64,000 bases of DNA from Anoplopoma fimbria (GCF_027596085.1 NC_072451.1:9138013-9202012), one strand, 5' to 3'. Counted from the stretch's first letter, positions 20,489-33,380 are shown. The notes: a model not told the origin generated them from the letters alone. Numbers and translations are program-made.

Positions 20489-20910
20489 TACATTACATTA
20501 CATTACAGTCATTTAGCAGACGCTTTTATCCAAAGCGACTTACAGGAAGTGTATTCAACATAGGTATTCAAGAGAACTACTAGTCACCAGAAGTCATAAG
20601 TGCATCTCCTTTCTTAAACAAGCATCTTAAAGCATAAACCAGAGCAAAAGTATAGTGCAGAGGCAAATTACTACGAAAACAATAATTGCAACAGACTAAT
20701 ACGAATACAATAAGTGCTACAAACTACTACGAATAGGATAAGTGCAGTAAACGAATACGAATTCAATAAGTGCAGCGAACTGATACGAATGCAATAAGTG
20801 CTACGAGGAAGGCTCAGGGTAGTGCTTCATGAAGAGGTGAGTTTTCAGCCTGCGCCGAAAGATGGGCAGTGACTGCTGTCCTGACGTCAGTGGGGAGTTC
20901 TGTGGTTTTG
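20489..20910. repeat. Teleost dispersed repeat carrying the 'GCAGACGCTTTTATCCAAAG' motif
   Basis: Begins with a CATTA run and then CATTTAGCAGACGCTTTTAT and CCAAAGCGACTTACAG, a phrase found in very many copies in fish genomes. Ends with GTGAGTTTTCAGCCTGCGC and GGGCAGTGACTGCTGTCC. About 20685-20810 is an internal array of about 27-bp units (ACGAATACAATAAGTGC variants). Class (SINE or DNA element) is not settled here. Confidence 0.75.
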
Positions 20911-20933
20911 TTTTAATCCACAGACGGACACCA

Positions 20934-20935
<2 letters not shown>

Positions 20936-20965
<30 letters not shown>

Positions 20966-21005
20966 ACATACACAAAAGAAAGAAAGACACAAAAGAAAGA
21001 AAAAG
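20936..21005 (+). repeat. (AAAG)n microsatellite
   Basis: GAAA tetranucleotide run with interruptions, directly following the dispersed repeat. Confidence 0.9.
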
Positions 21006-21024
21006 AGACCGCAAGGTTGACGCT

Positions 21025-21290
21025 TCTACCAGAGACGTATACGGTGTCTCTACATCACTCCTCCCGATTCAAATATGGTAAGGTATGTTCATTGGTTGCA
21101 ACGCATGGCCGTAATCCAAGATGGCGACGGCAAAATTGCCGAACTCGTTGCTTCAAAACATCAGTCCACAAACCAATGGGTGACATCACAATGACTACGT
21201 CAATTTCTTATTTACAATCTATAGTTTTTAAGGAGAAGTTGGGGGTTTTACCCTATCACAGCAGCACCTAGTGGACATCAGAGGAACACA
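21025..21290 (+). repeat. Dispersed repeat family 'CAGCAGGGGGCGACTCC', copy B (3' part)
   Basis: Starts ACCAGAGACGTATACGGTGT. Continues with CCGTAATCCAAGATGGCGAC, CACAAACCAATGGGTGACAT and ACTACGTCAATTTCTTAT. It corresponds to the distal half of copies A and C. Confidence 0.8.
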
Positions 21291-21438
21291 CCAGACTTTG
21301 GTGATTAATATTTGTGTTTTTGTTTCTCTTAAATGTCCTTGTTGTGTTTTTTTCATGTCGCTGCATGCGTCTGCTGTGCGAGACAAAAACATTTGAATAA
21401 TAATCAAGCCAGTTTATATTCTGTGTGGTTGATAGGGG

Positions 21439-21440
<2 letters not shown>

Positions 21441-21517
<77 letters not shown>

Positions 21518-21645
21518 GTCTGCATGGGAAACACAGAGGGCATGAAATTACAGTTGCGTCGGTCGGAACGGAGCGCAGGAGGAAACTTTACCGATAAGGC
21601 GAGGCTTCACGCAAACCCTCATCACACTGTGTGTCCGTGTGTGTG

Positions 21646-21708
<63 letters not shown>

Positions 21709-21801
21709 TTGGAGGGGGTCTACTAAATAAAGAAATCCCAGAGCGCTGGTCTTTCCCTCACTCTATAATCCCTGTGTGCTCTGTGTGTGCGTGTGTACGT
21801 G

Positions 21802-21851
<50 letters not shown>

Positions 21852-21952
21852 TCTGTTAATTTGGACAGTCAGGCCTGGTGTGTCACCAGATAAGTCAGTT
21901 CAATATTCACACTCGGTCCGTCACTGGGTGGCACTCAGAGCTCAGCTGCACA

Positions 21953-22004
<52 letters not shown>
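21441..22004 (+). repeat. Cluster of four CA/TG microsatellites
   Basis: (AC)n at 21441-21515, (TG)n at 21652-21704, 21805-21848 and 21954-22004, separated by unique DNA of about 100-140 bp. No coding sequence; long Cys-Val or Thr-His frames here are translation of the repeats. Confidence 0.95.
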
Positions 22005-22006
<2 letters not shown>

Positions 22007-22229
22007 ACACTTTATTTAAATAAATACTCTGATATTTGAAAATAAAATGTCTCAAAAAGTGGTAATATCAACACAGCTCCAAGTCTAAAGAATCAATCTG
22101 GTGATATTATATTTTATTAAAATAAAGTGTGTACTGTGAAGTTACAACAGTATCAATGTACGTCTGTGTATTTGAGTTTAATTACATTCTTACATGTGTG
22201 ACCACAGTTTGATTTTATGATTAATGCCA

Positions 22230-22790
22230 ACAAGACAGAAAGAAAGACACAAAAGGAAGAAAAGAAAAAAGAAAGGAAGAATGAGATGGAAAAAGAAAGA
22301 AAGGAAGACAGACACAAATGAGGGAAAGAAACGGAAAGAAATTGGAAGCAACAAGACAAAACAAAGAAAGACACAAAAAAAAGAAACACACAAGAACGAA
22401 AAGAAAGGAAGAAACTGAAGAAATAGACAAAGACAAAGAAAGACACAAAAAAGAAAAAGGCGAGATGAAAAAGAAAGAAAGGCATGAAAGAGAGAAATAA
22501 AAGAACATTTAAAAGAAATAAATGAATGTGTTTGGTAGAAGAAGAAAAAGAAAGACACGAAAGAAAGAAAGAAAGAAATACACGAAAAACAATGATAGAA
22601 AAACACAAGATACAAAAGAAAGAAAGAAAAGAAGTTGAAAAAAGGAATAAAGGAAAACACCAAAAGAAAGACATAAAGGAAAGAAGAAGAAAGAGAAGAC
22701 GGGGAATAAGTCAATAAAGAAATAACAGCAAGAAAAAAAGGAGAAGAAAGAGGAAGCACAGGCGAAATAGAAAGAAGGAACCAAAAGTTT
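22230..22790 (+). repeat. AAAG/AAAGA-rich polypurine block
   Basis: About 560 bp in which the plus strand is overwhelmingly A and G (GAAAGAAAGACACAAAAGAA-like units). It opens long Ser/Phe frames on the minus strand that are not genes. A decayed tetranucleotide array. Confidence 0.9.
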
Positions 22791-22799
22791 TCATTGATC

Positions 22800-23830
22800 C
22801 AACATTTAGACCTACAAAGTCTTTTAAAATCACATTATCATGTCAATTATTAAAGATGTATAGTATTCAAACCAAAAGTGACATTTGTGTGTATTCAATA
22901 CCACTCTTAGTATCCATTAGGACCGCCTGACACAAAATCCTGAAGCATCATTTGTCTAAGAAATAAAACAAAGAACTCCTGAATGAAATACAGGCTGAGA
23001 TATACGGCATGACAAACGGTACGCTCCGTTATTCCCTACGGTTTCACTAAAATGCTCCCAGTTGTACGAGAAGTCATATGACCCAAAGTGACCGGAAAGA
23101 CCTAAAGGAAAAACCTCTTGCACGCTCACAGGGAGTTTGAGATTCTGCCCGTAAATCAAGGTGAGTATCGGAGGGAGAGGGGAAGAAGAGAGATGAGAGG
23201 ATGTGGAGGGGAGAGAGAGAGTTGAGATGACATGAGATAATAAGAGAGGAGGGGGTGAGAGGAAGAGGGGGAGGAGGGGGAGGAGGGTAAGTTTCCTCCT
23301 CAGGGGAGACGTTGACCTGTCAGAGTAAATGTCTCCTCTGCAGGGAGATAAAATCATATTCAAAAGATCAGGCGCTTTAAATCCGGACCAGCTCCTCTGT
23401 TTGAAGAACCTTGAAGGAGACGGAGGAGGAGGATTATTAGCTCTTTATCGTCAAACTCCTCCTGACTCCTGAGATTCTGGGGTTTTCAACTCATGTTTAA
23501 ACATTAATGTAATCAGAGTACTGATTACAGCGTAATTTGAGTTGTTAAATTTCCAACATTTATTTTAGGGATTAAAGTAGTTTGGGGTCAATGAAAAATG
23601 CAATGTCATATTCTGGGCCTTTTCACACAAGAAGGATGAACTAAGGTTTTGTTTTATTTGCGTTGTATACTTTTGATGCTGTTCATTGCAATGAGGCTAG
23701 GGCAATTTAGGAGCTCTTCTTATAATACCTACATTCTATTGTCGTCACCTAAGTCCCTCTATACTTGACAATGATTGGTTTAAAGCAGGCGAATACCACC
23801 GGTTCTGACGAGTGAAGCCAATGAGGAAGT
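22800..23830. other. Intergenic DNA, no gene seen
   Basis: Mostly unique. A GGGAGA-rich purine block lies at about 23160-23300. The open frame across 22956-23363 (minus) is low complexity and not supported. Confidence 0.45.
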
Positions 23831-23839
23831 GTCTTAAAC

Positions 23840-24304
23840 TTGCATTGCTCTACTGACCAGCAGGGGGCGACTCCTCTGGTTGTATAAAAGTCTATGAGAA
23901 AATGACTCTACTTCTCTCTTGATTTATTCCCTCAGTAAACATTGTAAACATGAGTTTATGCTCTCAATCTCTAGTTTCAAGTCTTCTTCAATACAGCAAG
24001 ATGTTCATTTAGTAAATTATGGTCCATTTAGAGTCAAATATACCATAAATCAGAGTATGATTAAGGGCGGGGCTACTATGTGATTGACAGGTCTCTGCTG
24101 CTAACAGAGCCATATACAGCATCTCTACGTAACTCCTCCACATTCCAAATATGATAACTTCTGTTCATTAGTTATTAAAAACAACAACACGGTGATGGCC
24201 CTAATCCAAGATCGTGACGGTAAAATCGACAAACTCGAGGCTTCAAAACGGCAGTCCACAAACCAATGGGTAACGTCAAGATGACTACGTCCACTTCTTA
24301 TATA
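23840..24304 (+). repeat. Dispersed repeat family 'CAGCAGGGGGCGACTCC', copy C (interrupted by Tc1)
   Basis: Contains CTGACCAGCAGGGGGCGACT, CATGAGTTTATG, AGAGTCAAATATACCATAAA and CTCGAGGCTTCAAAACGG in order, up to CACTTCTTATA. The continuation TGTCTATGGTTTAAAG resumes at 25442 after the Tc1 insertion. Confidence 0.85.
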
Positions 24305-25439
24305 CACTTACCGGCCACTTTATTAGGTACACCTTGCTAGTACCGGGTTGAACCCCCTTTTGCCTCCAGAACTGCCTTAATTCTTCGTAGCATAGATTCA
24401 ACAAGGTGTTGGAAACATTCCTCAGAGATTTTGGTCCATATTGACATGATAGCACCACACAGTTGCTGCAGATTTGTCGGCTGCACATCCATGATGCGAA
24501 TCTCCCATTCCACCACATCCCAAAGGTGCTCTATTGGATTGAGATCTGGTGACTGTGGAGGCCATTGGAGTACAGTGAACTCATTGTCATGTTCAAGAAA
24601 CCAGTTTGAGCTGATGTGAGCTTTGTGACATGGTGCATTATCCTGCTGGGTACACTTTGGTCATAAAGGGATGGACATGGTCAGCAACAATACTCAGGTA
24701 GGCCGTGGCGTTTAAACGATGCTCAATTGGTACCAAGGGGCCCAAAGTGTGCCAAGAAAATATCCCCCACACCATTACACCACCACCAGCCTGAACCGTT
24801 GATACAAGGCAGGATGGATCCATGCTTTCATGTTTAACGCCAAATTCTAACCCTACCATCTGAATGTCGCAGCTGAAATCGAGACTCACCAGGCGACGTT
24901 TTTCCAATCTTCCAATCTATCAGTGGCACCCGGTGTGGTCTTCTGCTGCTGTAGCCCATCTGCTTCAAGGTTGGACGTGTTGTGCGTTCAGAGATGGTAT
25001 TCTGCATACCTTGGTTGTAACGAGTGGTTATTTGAGTTACTGTTGCCTTTCTATCATCTCGAACCACTCTGCCCATTCTCCTCTGACCTCTGACATCAAC
25101 AAGGCATTTTCGTCCACACAACTGCCGCTCACTGGATATTTTCTCTTTTTCGGACCATTCTCTGTAAACCCTAGAGATGGTTGTGCGTGAAAATCCCAGT
25201 AGATCAGCAGTTTTTGAAATACTCAGACCAGCCCGTCTGACACCAGCAACCATGCCACGTTCAAAGTCACTTAAATCCCCTTTCTTCCCCATTCTGATGC
25301 TCGATTTGAACTTCAGCAAGTCGTCTTCACCACGTCTAGATGCCTAAATGCATTGAGTTGCTGCCATGTGATTGGCTGATTAGCTATTTGTGTTAACAAG
25401 CAATTGAACAGGTGTGCCTAATAAAGTGGCCGGTGAGTG
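24305..25439 (-). mobile_element. Tc1/mariner element (Tc1-like), defective
   Basis: Ends are inverted copies (CACTTACCGGCCACTTTATT on the left; AATAAAGTGGCCGGTGAGTG on the right) flanked by TA at 24303-24304 and 25440-25441, the Tc1/mariner target. The 1135-bp length fits a single-gene element. The transposase relic reads on the minus strand from ATG 25292-25290 (MGKKGDLSDFERGM) through the paired-type helix-turn-helix (ADLLGFSRTTISRVYREW). A deletion then removes the segment before GESRF, including the first catalytic Asp normally seen in SDESRF. Frames are broken again near 24907 and 24640. Inactive copy nested in repeat copy C. Confidence 0.92.
24840..25292 (-). pseudogene. Tc1 transposase pseudogene, N-terminal part
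   Basis: Encodes the DNA-binding half of a Tc1 transposase: HTH segments, then GRKCLVDVRGQRR and YNQGMQNTISERTTR. Compared with intact Tc1 copies it lacks about 25 residues after RRPHRVPL and the first DDE Asp. The C-terminal half continues in other frames down to about 24330. Confidence 0.85.
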
Positions 25440-25839
25440 TATGTCTATGGTTTAAAGTTCATAGTACTTTTTATAAAGTCGCCGGACCACATTTGGCTCA
25501 TTTTGTTTTGTCCTTTTTTACATTTGCCGATTCTGACGACAACAGAACTGGTCCAAATGTCTTTGTTCTGACACTTGCATGAATTCTGACACTTGCATGA
25601 ATTCCATTTTGTATGTCAAACAAAGTTTCTTGTGTTTTTTGTCTGGGTTTTTAATCACGACTGTAGACATAAGTTCATGCATTGATCAACCACCAACAAA
25701 CGCAGACACACTTATACACCTGCTGGAAGCCTGCTCCCATTGGCTGAGCCCGGCGGTGGGTGTGGTATTGATCAGAAACACCAGCAGCAATTATATGACT
25801 TCACACTGAGCCTGGAGCTCATCACTATTCACTGTGGAG

Positions 25840-25978
<139 letters not shown>

Positions 25979-25979
25979 C

Positions 25980-27875
25980 GCAGTCACTCTTTGATTAATG
26001 CTAATTTGTGTGTGGACGTGGAGCGCCTTAATCCTCCTCTCTAATTGGTCTTTCATTATGGCTGAGGGGAAATCGGGAGGGCGTGTCCGTGGCCCTTCAT
26101 TAAGGTGGTGTCACCGTGGTTACCGCGGCGGCTCAATATGAATGGATGAGGCGACCGGAAGGACACCGCAACCGGGGAGACAAACGGACGAAACTTTAAT
26201 TCACTAAAAGCTGGATGTTAAAGTCCAAAAACACCAACCTGGAAGCATGTAAACCTGCAGTAACTGATGTTTTTGTTCATTATTGTTCAATATTCTCTCT
26301 CTTTTAGCTCTGGTTTTGGTCTCCACCAATTTCTGAGGAAAACATCTGTCTCTTAGCTTCTAAATGCTCAGCTATGTCCACCAGCTAGTCTCTAACGGTG
26401 TCTGTCTGCTTTATGCTGCTGAGCAGGTAGATTACAGTGGCTCTTAACTTGCCTTGGAACCAGACGGATCTTTGAAAATATTTTATTTCTGTGTCCCCGC
26501 CCACTTTGGACAAATTTTTAGCGGCTTTAGACATGTATCAATCTTTCACATTATTGTTAACTTTATATGTCAATGAAAATCTTAGTTTTTAATAACTTTT
26601 TATTAAGTTTTATGGCCTTTACACACCTTTCTTTGTCATACTTCACACCGAACGCAAATATGCAGCACAAAAAAGCAACCTCATTTTTTCAGAACAAGGT
26701 TGATTTGAGCTTTCACACTGGGAATGAAGGCGTCAGCTAATCATTTTGCGCTGAACAGGTTGGGTTGAGCCTTTATTTATGAAACAACAAAAACGGACCC
26801 TCCATAGTCTTAAACCAAAATGGCAAAACCTTTCAACCTTGACAAAGGCAGCGCAGGCCTCATCTACTCCTTCTGTTCTTAACTTTCACAATAAAAGCCC
26901 TAGACATATCATTTTCGCTGAGGACTATTTTCCACTTTTGTCACTTTGTCGTGGAAAAGAAGACGCTGCTGATAAAAAAACCCTGTCCAAGTTTTAAAAT
27001 AAACTGATATAAATTGCTGGCTGAATTCATGAAACAGTTTGGATTGCTTTGTTTTAACCAGTTAAACTCGGTTGAACACTGAAACAAAAGATGACGACGT
27101 TTGTACATTGTCTCTGAAGCTCAGATACGTTCAGCCTTTATATTTCTTCCTGGCTGTGTTGCGTCTGTCCTCTAAAGCTTCCTCCTCTATAATTTCCACG
27201 GCTCACAGCACCGCCTGCAGCCATGTGTCCGTCAGGCGTGTCCTCACCTGGGGGCCAATGGTTTCCCAGCAGCACCGGCTCCCTCATTAACCCCGTCCAC
27301 ACTGTCCCGTCTGCTCATTATTCACTAGTGATGCCGGTGTTTACAGCACAGACATCTCCGCTCGGTGCTTTAAAATATCCCATGCAGAAACAGTGTCTTT
27401 TATATAACCTCTTGAAACAAAAAAGTGTTTTATTAATGAAGACACACCATTTTATTACCATTTATGTCTCTGTTTATTGTTGTTTCTATGTATATAACTT
27501 TGGGGAATTTTATTTTTGTATTGATGTCATGGTCTTAACTTATTTCATTGTAGTTGTGAACTTTTGTCGTATTATTCAAAGCAACAAGGTGCTGCCTCTG
27601 TTCTTCTACCAAACACATGCTAGCTATGAATCAGGAACTTAGAGAAAACCCTTTAGATATAAATCACATTAACAAGAACTAATTCTCTGTGGAGAAATCT
27701 CTCGGCCAACTCTGAGTACTCCCACCCTCTAACCCATTTCCTGTACTAAAGACTACCTTGACTTTTATTTATTAGTTTGCATTTAACATTTCAGTATACG
27801 CTCATTTCATCAGCATTAATAAATCAACTTTTACTGCCATTACCAAAACCCCCAACTTATTTTCTGGTCATTCTC
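25980..27875. other. Intergenic DNA, no gene seen
   Basis: Unique sequence with two more GC-balanced patches (about 26040-26190 and 27130-27350) that could be non-coding conserved elements. No splice-bounded exon was found. Confidence 0.45.
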
Positions 27876-27879
27876 ATAA

Positions 27880-28410
27880 ACTATGTAAAAAGTGGATAGT
27901 CGCTGTAACTTCACCCACTGGTTTGTTGACTGATGTTTTGGTGCCATGACTTTGACATTTTGGCCGCCGTGATCCTGGTTTTTGGCCGTCGCCATCTTGT
28001 TTTTTATGCAACCAGAAGTGACACAAGACGGTGGAGCTAATTACAACCGAAAGCTAAATATACATTTTTTTAGGAGAGCAAAATGTTAAACAGAACTACC
28101 ATGAAGTGAAAACTAACTTATGACAAATACACAAAAAAACGTTTTGACTGGACAACGCCTTGGAAGCGACCTGTCAATCAAAAGGTAGCCCCCCCCCCTA
28201 AAGCATACTCTGCTTTATGGTCTATTTGACTCTAAATGGACCATAATTTACTAAATAAACATCATGCTGTATAAACTCATGTTTATAATGTTTACTGAGG
28301 GAATAAATCAAGGGACAAGTAGAGTCATTTTCTCATAGACTTCTATACAATCTGACTTCTTTTTGCAACCTGAGGAGTCACCCCTGCTGGCCATTAGAAA
28401 GAATGCAGGT
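27880..28410 (-). repeat. Dispersed repeat family 'CAGCAGGGGGCGACTCC', copy D (reverse)
   Basis: On the minus strand it repeats copy A/C blocks (plus-strand readings: GCATACTCTGCTTTATGGTC, AGAGTCATTTTCTCATAGAC, GGAGTCACCCCTGCTGGCC). A C9 homopolymer lies near 28188. Also includes GGTTTTTGGCCGTCGCCATC at its distal end. Confidence 0.85.
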
Positions 28411-28429
28411 TTAGGCCATGTTTACAAGC

Positions 28430-29815
28430 GTCAACATCTTGGAGGTTTAAAGCACATTAAACACCTACACACATACCTAAATAACCATGTCCTGACAGTA
28501 ACACACACTTTCAACAACCTTATATGATCCAGAACAATATCTATTATCCATAAACCCTTTTCTCAGAATCTGTACTGCAGGAACCTGATTCCAGTTCCCT
28601 TTTTTCTGATGCTGGACTTTCTAAAAGTGGCTCAGGGACTAAAGGAATTGATTTTGCAGTTCTGAACATCACAGATTGGACGAACAAAAGTCCCATCAGT
28701 GCTACAACCTGTGTACAACTTCCACTCAGACTGTAGCAAGAGCTGGTTGATGATACAAGCATGTTTATTATATTGAATTAGATCTCAGAGCCTGCACACC
28801 GACATAGGTTGACAGCCAGGAAACCTTCGAAACAATAAATGTAATCTGATTAAGGACAGACTTGATTAATCCTGATGTAACAACCAGGTGAAACACTGAA
28901 GCTTGATAAGAAAGACTTGCACAAACCAAACATAAGGAGCACCTTCAGCAAACTGATAGCAACCATGACACGCATTAGGATTGGAACCAGCACAAAGAAT
29001 TGATCTCACCTGATTGATGAAGTTCAGGTGCTGCCGGTTGCACCAGCTCGGCAGGTGAAAGAGAAACAAAGGAGCTCCAGTTGATCTGTCAACCACAAGC
29101 CTCACAGACCTCCTCTTAACATGAACGGCAAACATTTTACTATACATTTTACAATACTCTATCTCCACCTCCTGTCACTCCCTTCTACATCCACCAAACA
29201 AGGAAGTCAGCTCAGTTGTCGCTGCATGTGACGAGAGGCGGGGCTAAAACACGTCATCCACCTGCCTTAATCTTCATCAAAGATCCCAAATAATCCCATA
29301 TTACTGCTAATTAATTCAAAGGAGTTTTTATGGTGTTTGAGTGACAGTTGAGGCAGAGTTCATCTGTTGAAACTCAGCAGCATGAATCCATTTATTAATA
29401 GTTTTGTTGCCACAGTTGCTCTTGCGGCCCATTGCTGTAAACGTCCTCATCTCCATTTCCCTCTCATCTGTTCTCATCATTCCATTAATTCACACGTCCT
29501 GGTCGATGGATCTGAATGAGGAAGCAGCTGCTGAGGAAAGCCTCATTACAAACGGATCGGTCATGCATGCATGAAGCCTGGTTTTTGGTATGTGCAAATG
29601 TTTGTGTGTTTTTGTGAGTGCGCTGGATATTTAACAAGTTACCCAGCCAACATAGTATACAATTTGTCCACACAAGAGGATAAAAATGACTTTAAGTTTT
29701 ATCTTAAAGGAAAAATCCATTGAAAACATTTTGAGTATCTAAGAAGAGTTTATATGGATCCTCTATGCTTTTCTTTTATCACAAATAATTCCTTTGCCAT
29801 TGTTATCATTATTAT
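28430..29815. other. Intergenic DNA, no gene seen
   Basis: Unique, with short minus-strand frames at 28544-28762 and 28866-29168 that lack splice signals or family resemblance. About 29340-29560 is GC-balanced and may be non-coding regulatory DNA. Confidence 0.4.
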
Positions 29816-29819
29816 TTAA

Positions 29820-30960
29820 GTTTTAGTGCTTTTACTGTAGTTCTGCAACTGCCACGTTACAGTTCTTTGAGTTCATACACTTCAATTGACACATTGCAAT
29901 GGTTACAGTTCAACTGACATTTTAACTGCTCTCTGTGCTTACACTTCAACTGCTTAAACAGCTTAGACATTATCTGTTATTTCAGCTTCTTTTAGAATTT
30001 TATGTTATAATTGAATGGTCTATTTAGTAACTACTTTTAGTGCTTACACTCCAACCAAGACTAAAAATGCTTAATTAGCTGCAGTTTCAACACCTTTCAG
30101 TTCTTAAACTTTTGTGTTTACCTTTGAAGTACCTTTCAGTAGATCATTTGCCACTTCACAGCCTTTCAGTGCATATGATTACACTTCCTATGGGTCTGTA
30201 AACTGTAGCAGTGCCTTCAACTACTTTCAGTGTCAGTTTCCACTGACATTTTTACTGCTTTAGGTGCATACACTTCAACTACACTTCAGCTGCTTTACAA
30301 CGGTTGGTTCAACTAAAACTTTTACGTAAAACCTTTCAGCGCCTACTCATTAATGAAATTACTAAAAGCACTAAAAGTAAATAATCATAGAAAATAATCA
30401 TAACTGACACTTCCCACTCTTTCAGACCTTACAACCAAACCACACTGCCTGAATGAGCAGCAGAAATTAAATTAATTAAAAATAATAATGAGCTTTTGAA
30501 GGTATATTGACATCATACCTGCAAGTTCACTACAGTTTCAATACCTGTATCCAGCATTGTGGAAAACACATTGACTTACTCCATAAATGTATCCCAATAT
30601 TTAAACAAATAATATAAATGACATTTATTATGAAATAAAACAATGCAACTAACATATAACTCCTCACTGTGAACATCCTTGAACTGCGTTTTTACTGATT
30701 GTTCACTTCCACTGCTATACATTTAGTGAATAGACACCTACTGACAATTCAACTCCTTTCAATCTTTTTACAAAAGTGGTGATACCGTAACTATTTTAAG
30801 TGTTTACTTGAATCAAATCTCAAAATCAGTCAACTTACACTTTACCTTCTTTCGCTGATTACACTTCAACTCCATTAAGTGCTGCAATTTCAACAGCTGC
30901 TTCCACACGGATACATCTCTAAAACCGTGAAATCGTGCTACATTTTTACAACTTTTAAAG
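29820..30960 (+). repeat. Highly decayed tandem array, roughly 24-bp motif
   Basis: Phrases such as TTTCAGTGC, TTACACTTCAACTGC and ACTTCAACTAC recur irregularly across about 1.1 kb, with many diverged copies. It looks like an old minisatellite worn down by point changes. Confidence 0.65.
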
Positions 30961-31171
30961 TGTCACTTTTCAAGTGTTTCAATATAAAAAAAACAGCAGT
31001 AATTTGCCATTTTGAGTTTTTTTAATTATCATTAATATTAACACTATTAATATTATATCCTGCCAGCAGAGTGACAGGGTGTGGTTTTGTCTCAAGTTCA
31101 GGTTCACAGTCTGACCTGCTGACCTTTAGCTTGTTTGCTGTGGGGGCATATCAGGTCCCGCTGTGTGTTAA

Positions 31172-31180
31172 TGTGTGTGT

Positions 31181-31276
<96 letters not shown>
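31172..31276 (+). repeat. (TG)52 microsatellite with one TATG interruption
   Basis: Dinucleotide tract of about 105 bp. The flanking 31310-31500 is G-rich and unique. Confidence 0.97.
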
Positions 31277-31277
<1 letters not shown>

Positions 31278-31889
31278 GTGGAAACGCGATGCCTGGTGTT
31301 GGCGGCTGGCTGAATTATTCACGCTCCTCTGCGGTCGTCTCCCTCCCTGAAACCTGAGAGGAGAAGGTGAGGATGGGCTCCCACCCTCCACCGTGCAGAC
31401 GAAGGGGAGAATTTGAGCTCAGCCGACAAACAACACAACACACATCGGGTTTGAGGGAGGGGGGGAGGAGGAGAGTGTAAGTCACAGAGGTGTGGAAACT
31501 CACCAGGAGCGAAGAGCCGATTTCTGTGGTTTGGCTTCTTTAAACACTCTGATGGTCACACACAGTGTTACACTGATATATCGGCCTGCCAATACAGGCT
31601 GCCTTCAGTCAGCCGTGTGTCCATCATGGAGGAACAATGTAGATCTGTCTGTGAGTTAATGAATCTGTCAGTCAGGCTGTAAACACACGGCTGCAGCAGC
31701 TTGTCCTGTCTGTGGATTCATCCAGTGAACAAATTGTTTCCTAATGAAGATTATTGTCATGCAGTGTTTACTGTCATGTAAAGTGGTGAACTGCTGTATG
31801 TGCAAGCATGCATTCTTAAACAGACACCGGTTAAGTGAAATTAAAGAGCTGTTCCATCATAATACAGTCTCCTAGAGACATTTAAGGCA

Positions 31890-32290
31890 GAAAACATCAA
31901 TTTAAGCAGGGTCTTAACAGCCAAACTAAGAGCTAGCAGCTCTGTGGGGCTGTACTTGCCTGAGCTAAATGCTAACATAAGCGTGCTAACATGCTCTCAA
32001 TAACAAAGCTAACATGCTTATGTTTTGCAGGTATAATGTTCACCAAGTTCACCATCTCAGTTTTGCGTGTTAGCATGCTTATTAGCAGAAAACACAAAGT
32101 ACAGCTGAGGCTGATGGAAATGTCAATAGTTCTGCAGGTATTTCTGGTCATAAACCAGTTTGGGACATATTAATGTGTTGACGCAATCACCAAAGCCATA
32201 AAGATTACATTTCTGGGCAACATGGGTATCCATACAGGATTTGGTGCCAATTGATATTTCAGTGTTGAGAGTTCCTCTGATAAAGAGGAC
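31890..32290. repeat. Dispersed teleost repeat, 'GCTAACATGCTAAC' family
   Basis: Runs GCTAAATGCTAACATAAGCG, GTGTTAGCATGCTTATTAGC, AAGTACAGCTGAGGCTGATG and TTCTGCAGGTATTT. This order of phrases is common in fish intergenic DNA and is a decayed mobile-element copy. Confidence 0.6.
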
Positions 32291-32299
32291 TAAAATATT

Positions 32300-33380
32300 G
32301 CTGAAGTGGTTGATGAATTGGTATATTTTCAACACATTCAGTCTGTCTGGCCAACCAGGATTAATGGCCGCATTTACATCGACAAACCAGCACCAGATCA
32401 TCTCTATCTCAACAGCAGAGACAGACCATCAAAAACCATCTCAGCTCATTTGCCAGTTTTAGCAGCTTTAGGCTAGTTTTTGCCGAGCTAGAGGCTGACC
32501 CTGGAAGTTTGGTCCATAATAAGATAGCTCTAGCACTATTTCACTAGTAATGTATTAACCTTTCTCGAAATACCCAAGAAATATCTAAATGTAATTGGGA
32601 GATTGTGATGTACTTTTTTTTCTTTCTTGTTGTGTTTTCTCCAGAAAATTAACTTAGCGAATTGAAAACTCATTCATCTCTTGTTTTCTCTCCTTCAGCC
32701 ACCAGAGATCGGTGAAATCCCAGAAATCCTTGGGCTGTGAAACAGTGTTAGTGGTATTCAATACCACACACGCACACACACATTTGTCTTTGTGCATGAG
32801 GATGGCTGACATCAGCAGATCTGGCCGGATTAGAGCGAGAGTGTTTCTGTTACGACTCAGATCAAACACGGATTGAACACTGGAGGCAGCCATGGTCTAA
32901 CTCTGCCTGGATTGTAGTGAACATCACACACCAACAGTCTTTGAACTCCACGGACAGGTGGGTGGGATTAAATCAGCCAAGGGATCAAGATGCAACAATC
33001 CTGGGAAGCATCGCTCGAAACGTATTGTTGTTGAATTCGTTTCCCTGGGTATCTGCCCGTCTTTTAACGTTTTCTTGCACTTGTACTCAGTATATTCAAA
33101 TGAATCTAATACCTGATGAATAAACTAGAATATTGTTATTACTCCATCCCATGATTAGGACTGTGTCTTTAAATACAATCTTAGAATTCATTGACATAAA
33201 ATTTAAACAAAAGCTGACAAAATTTATCACGTTAATCTGTGGAAACCATCTACGACTCTCAAGCATGAAAGCTTTTTTTCTAAACTACAGATAAACTCAA
33301 AGTAAAATTATTTTTCTTTGTTCTTGAAATGTTAAATTCTGTACACAACGGCGCTGGACGACACATAAAATACACACACA
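32300..33380. other. Intergenic DNA immediately beyond the inferred nfia 3' end
   Basis: No supported gene. The frame at 32654-32893 (minus) begins MAASSVQSVFDLSRNRNTLA but has no splice support or family match. Microsatellites are short. Confidence 0.4.

Noticed and set aside
22153..22784. 173- and 189-codon Phe/Ser/Leu frames on the minus strand
   Set aside because: Products of the AAAG polypurine block, overlapping in all three frames.
24834..25319. Functional Tc1 transposase
   Set aside because: Missing about 25 residues and the first catalytic Asp, with further frame breaks downstream.
32654..32893. Frame starting MAASSVQSVFDL as a small gene
   Set aside because: No clear acceptor/donor or polyadenylation context and it runs through a CA-type repeat; no family recognised.
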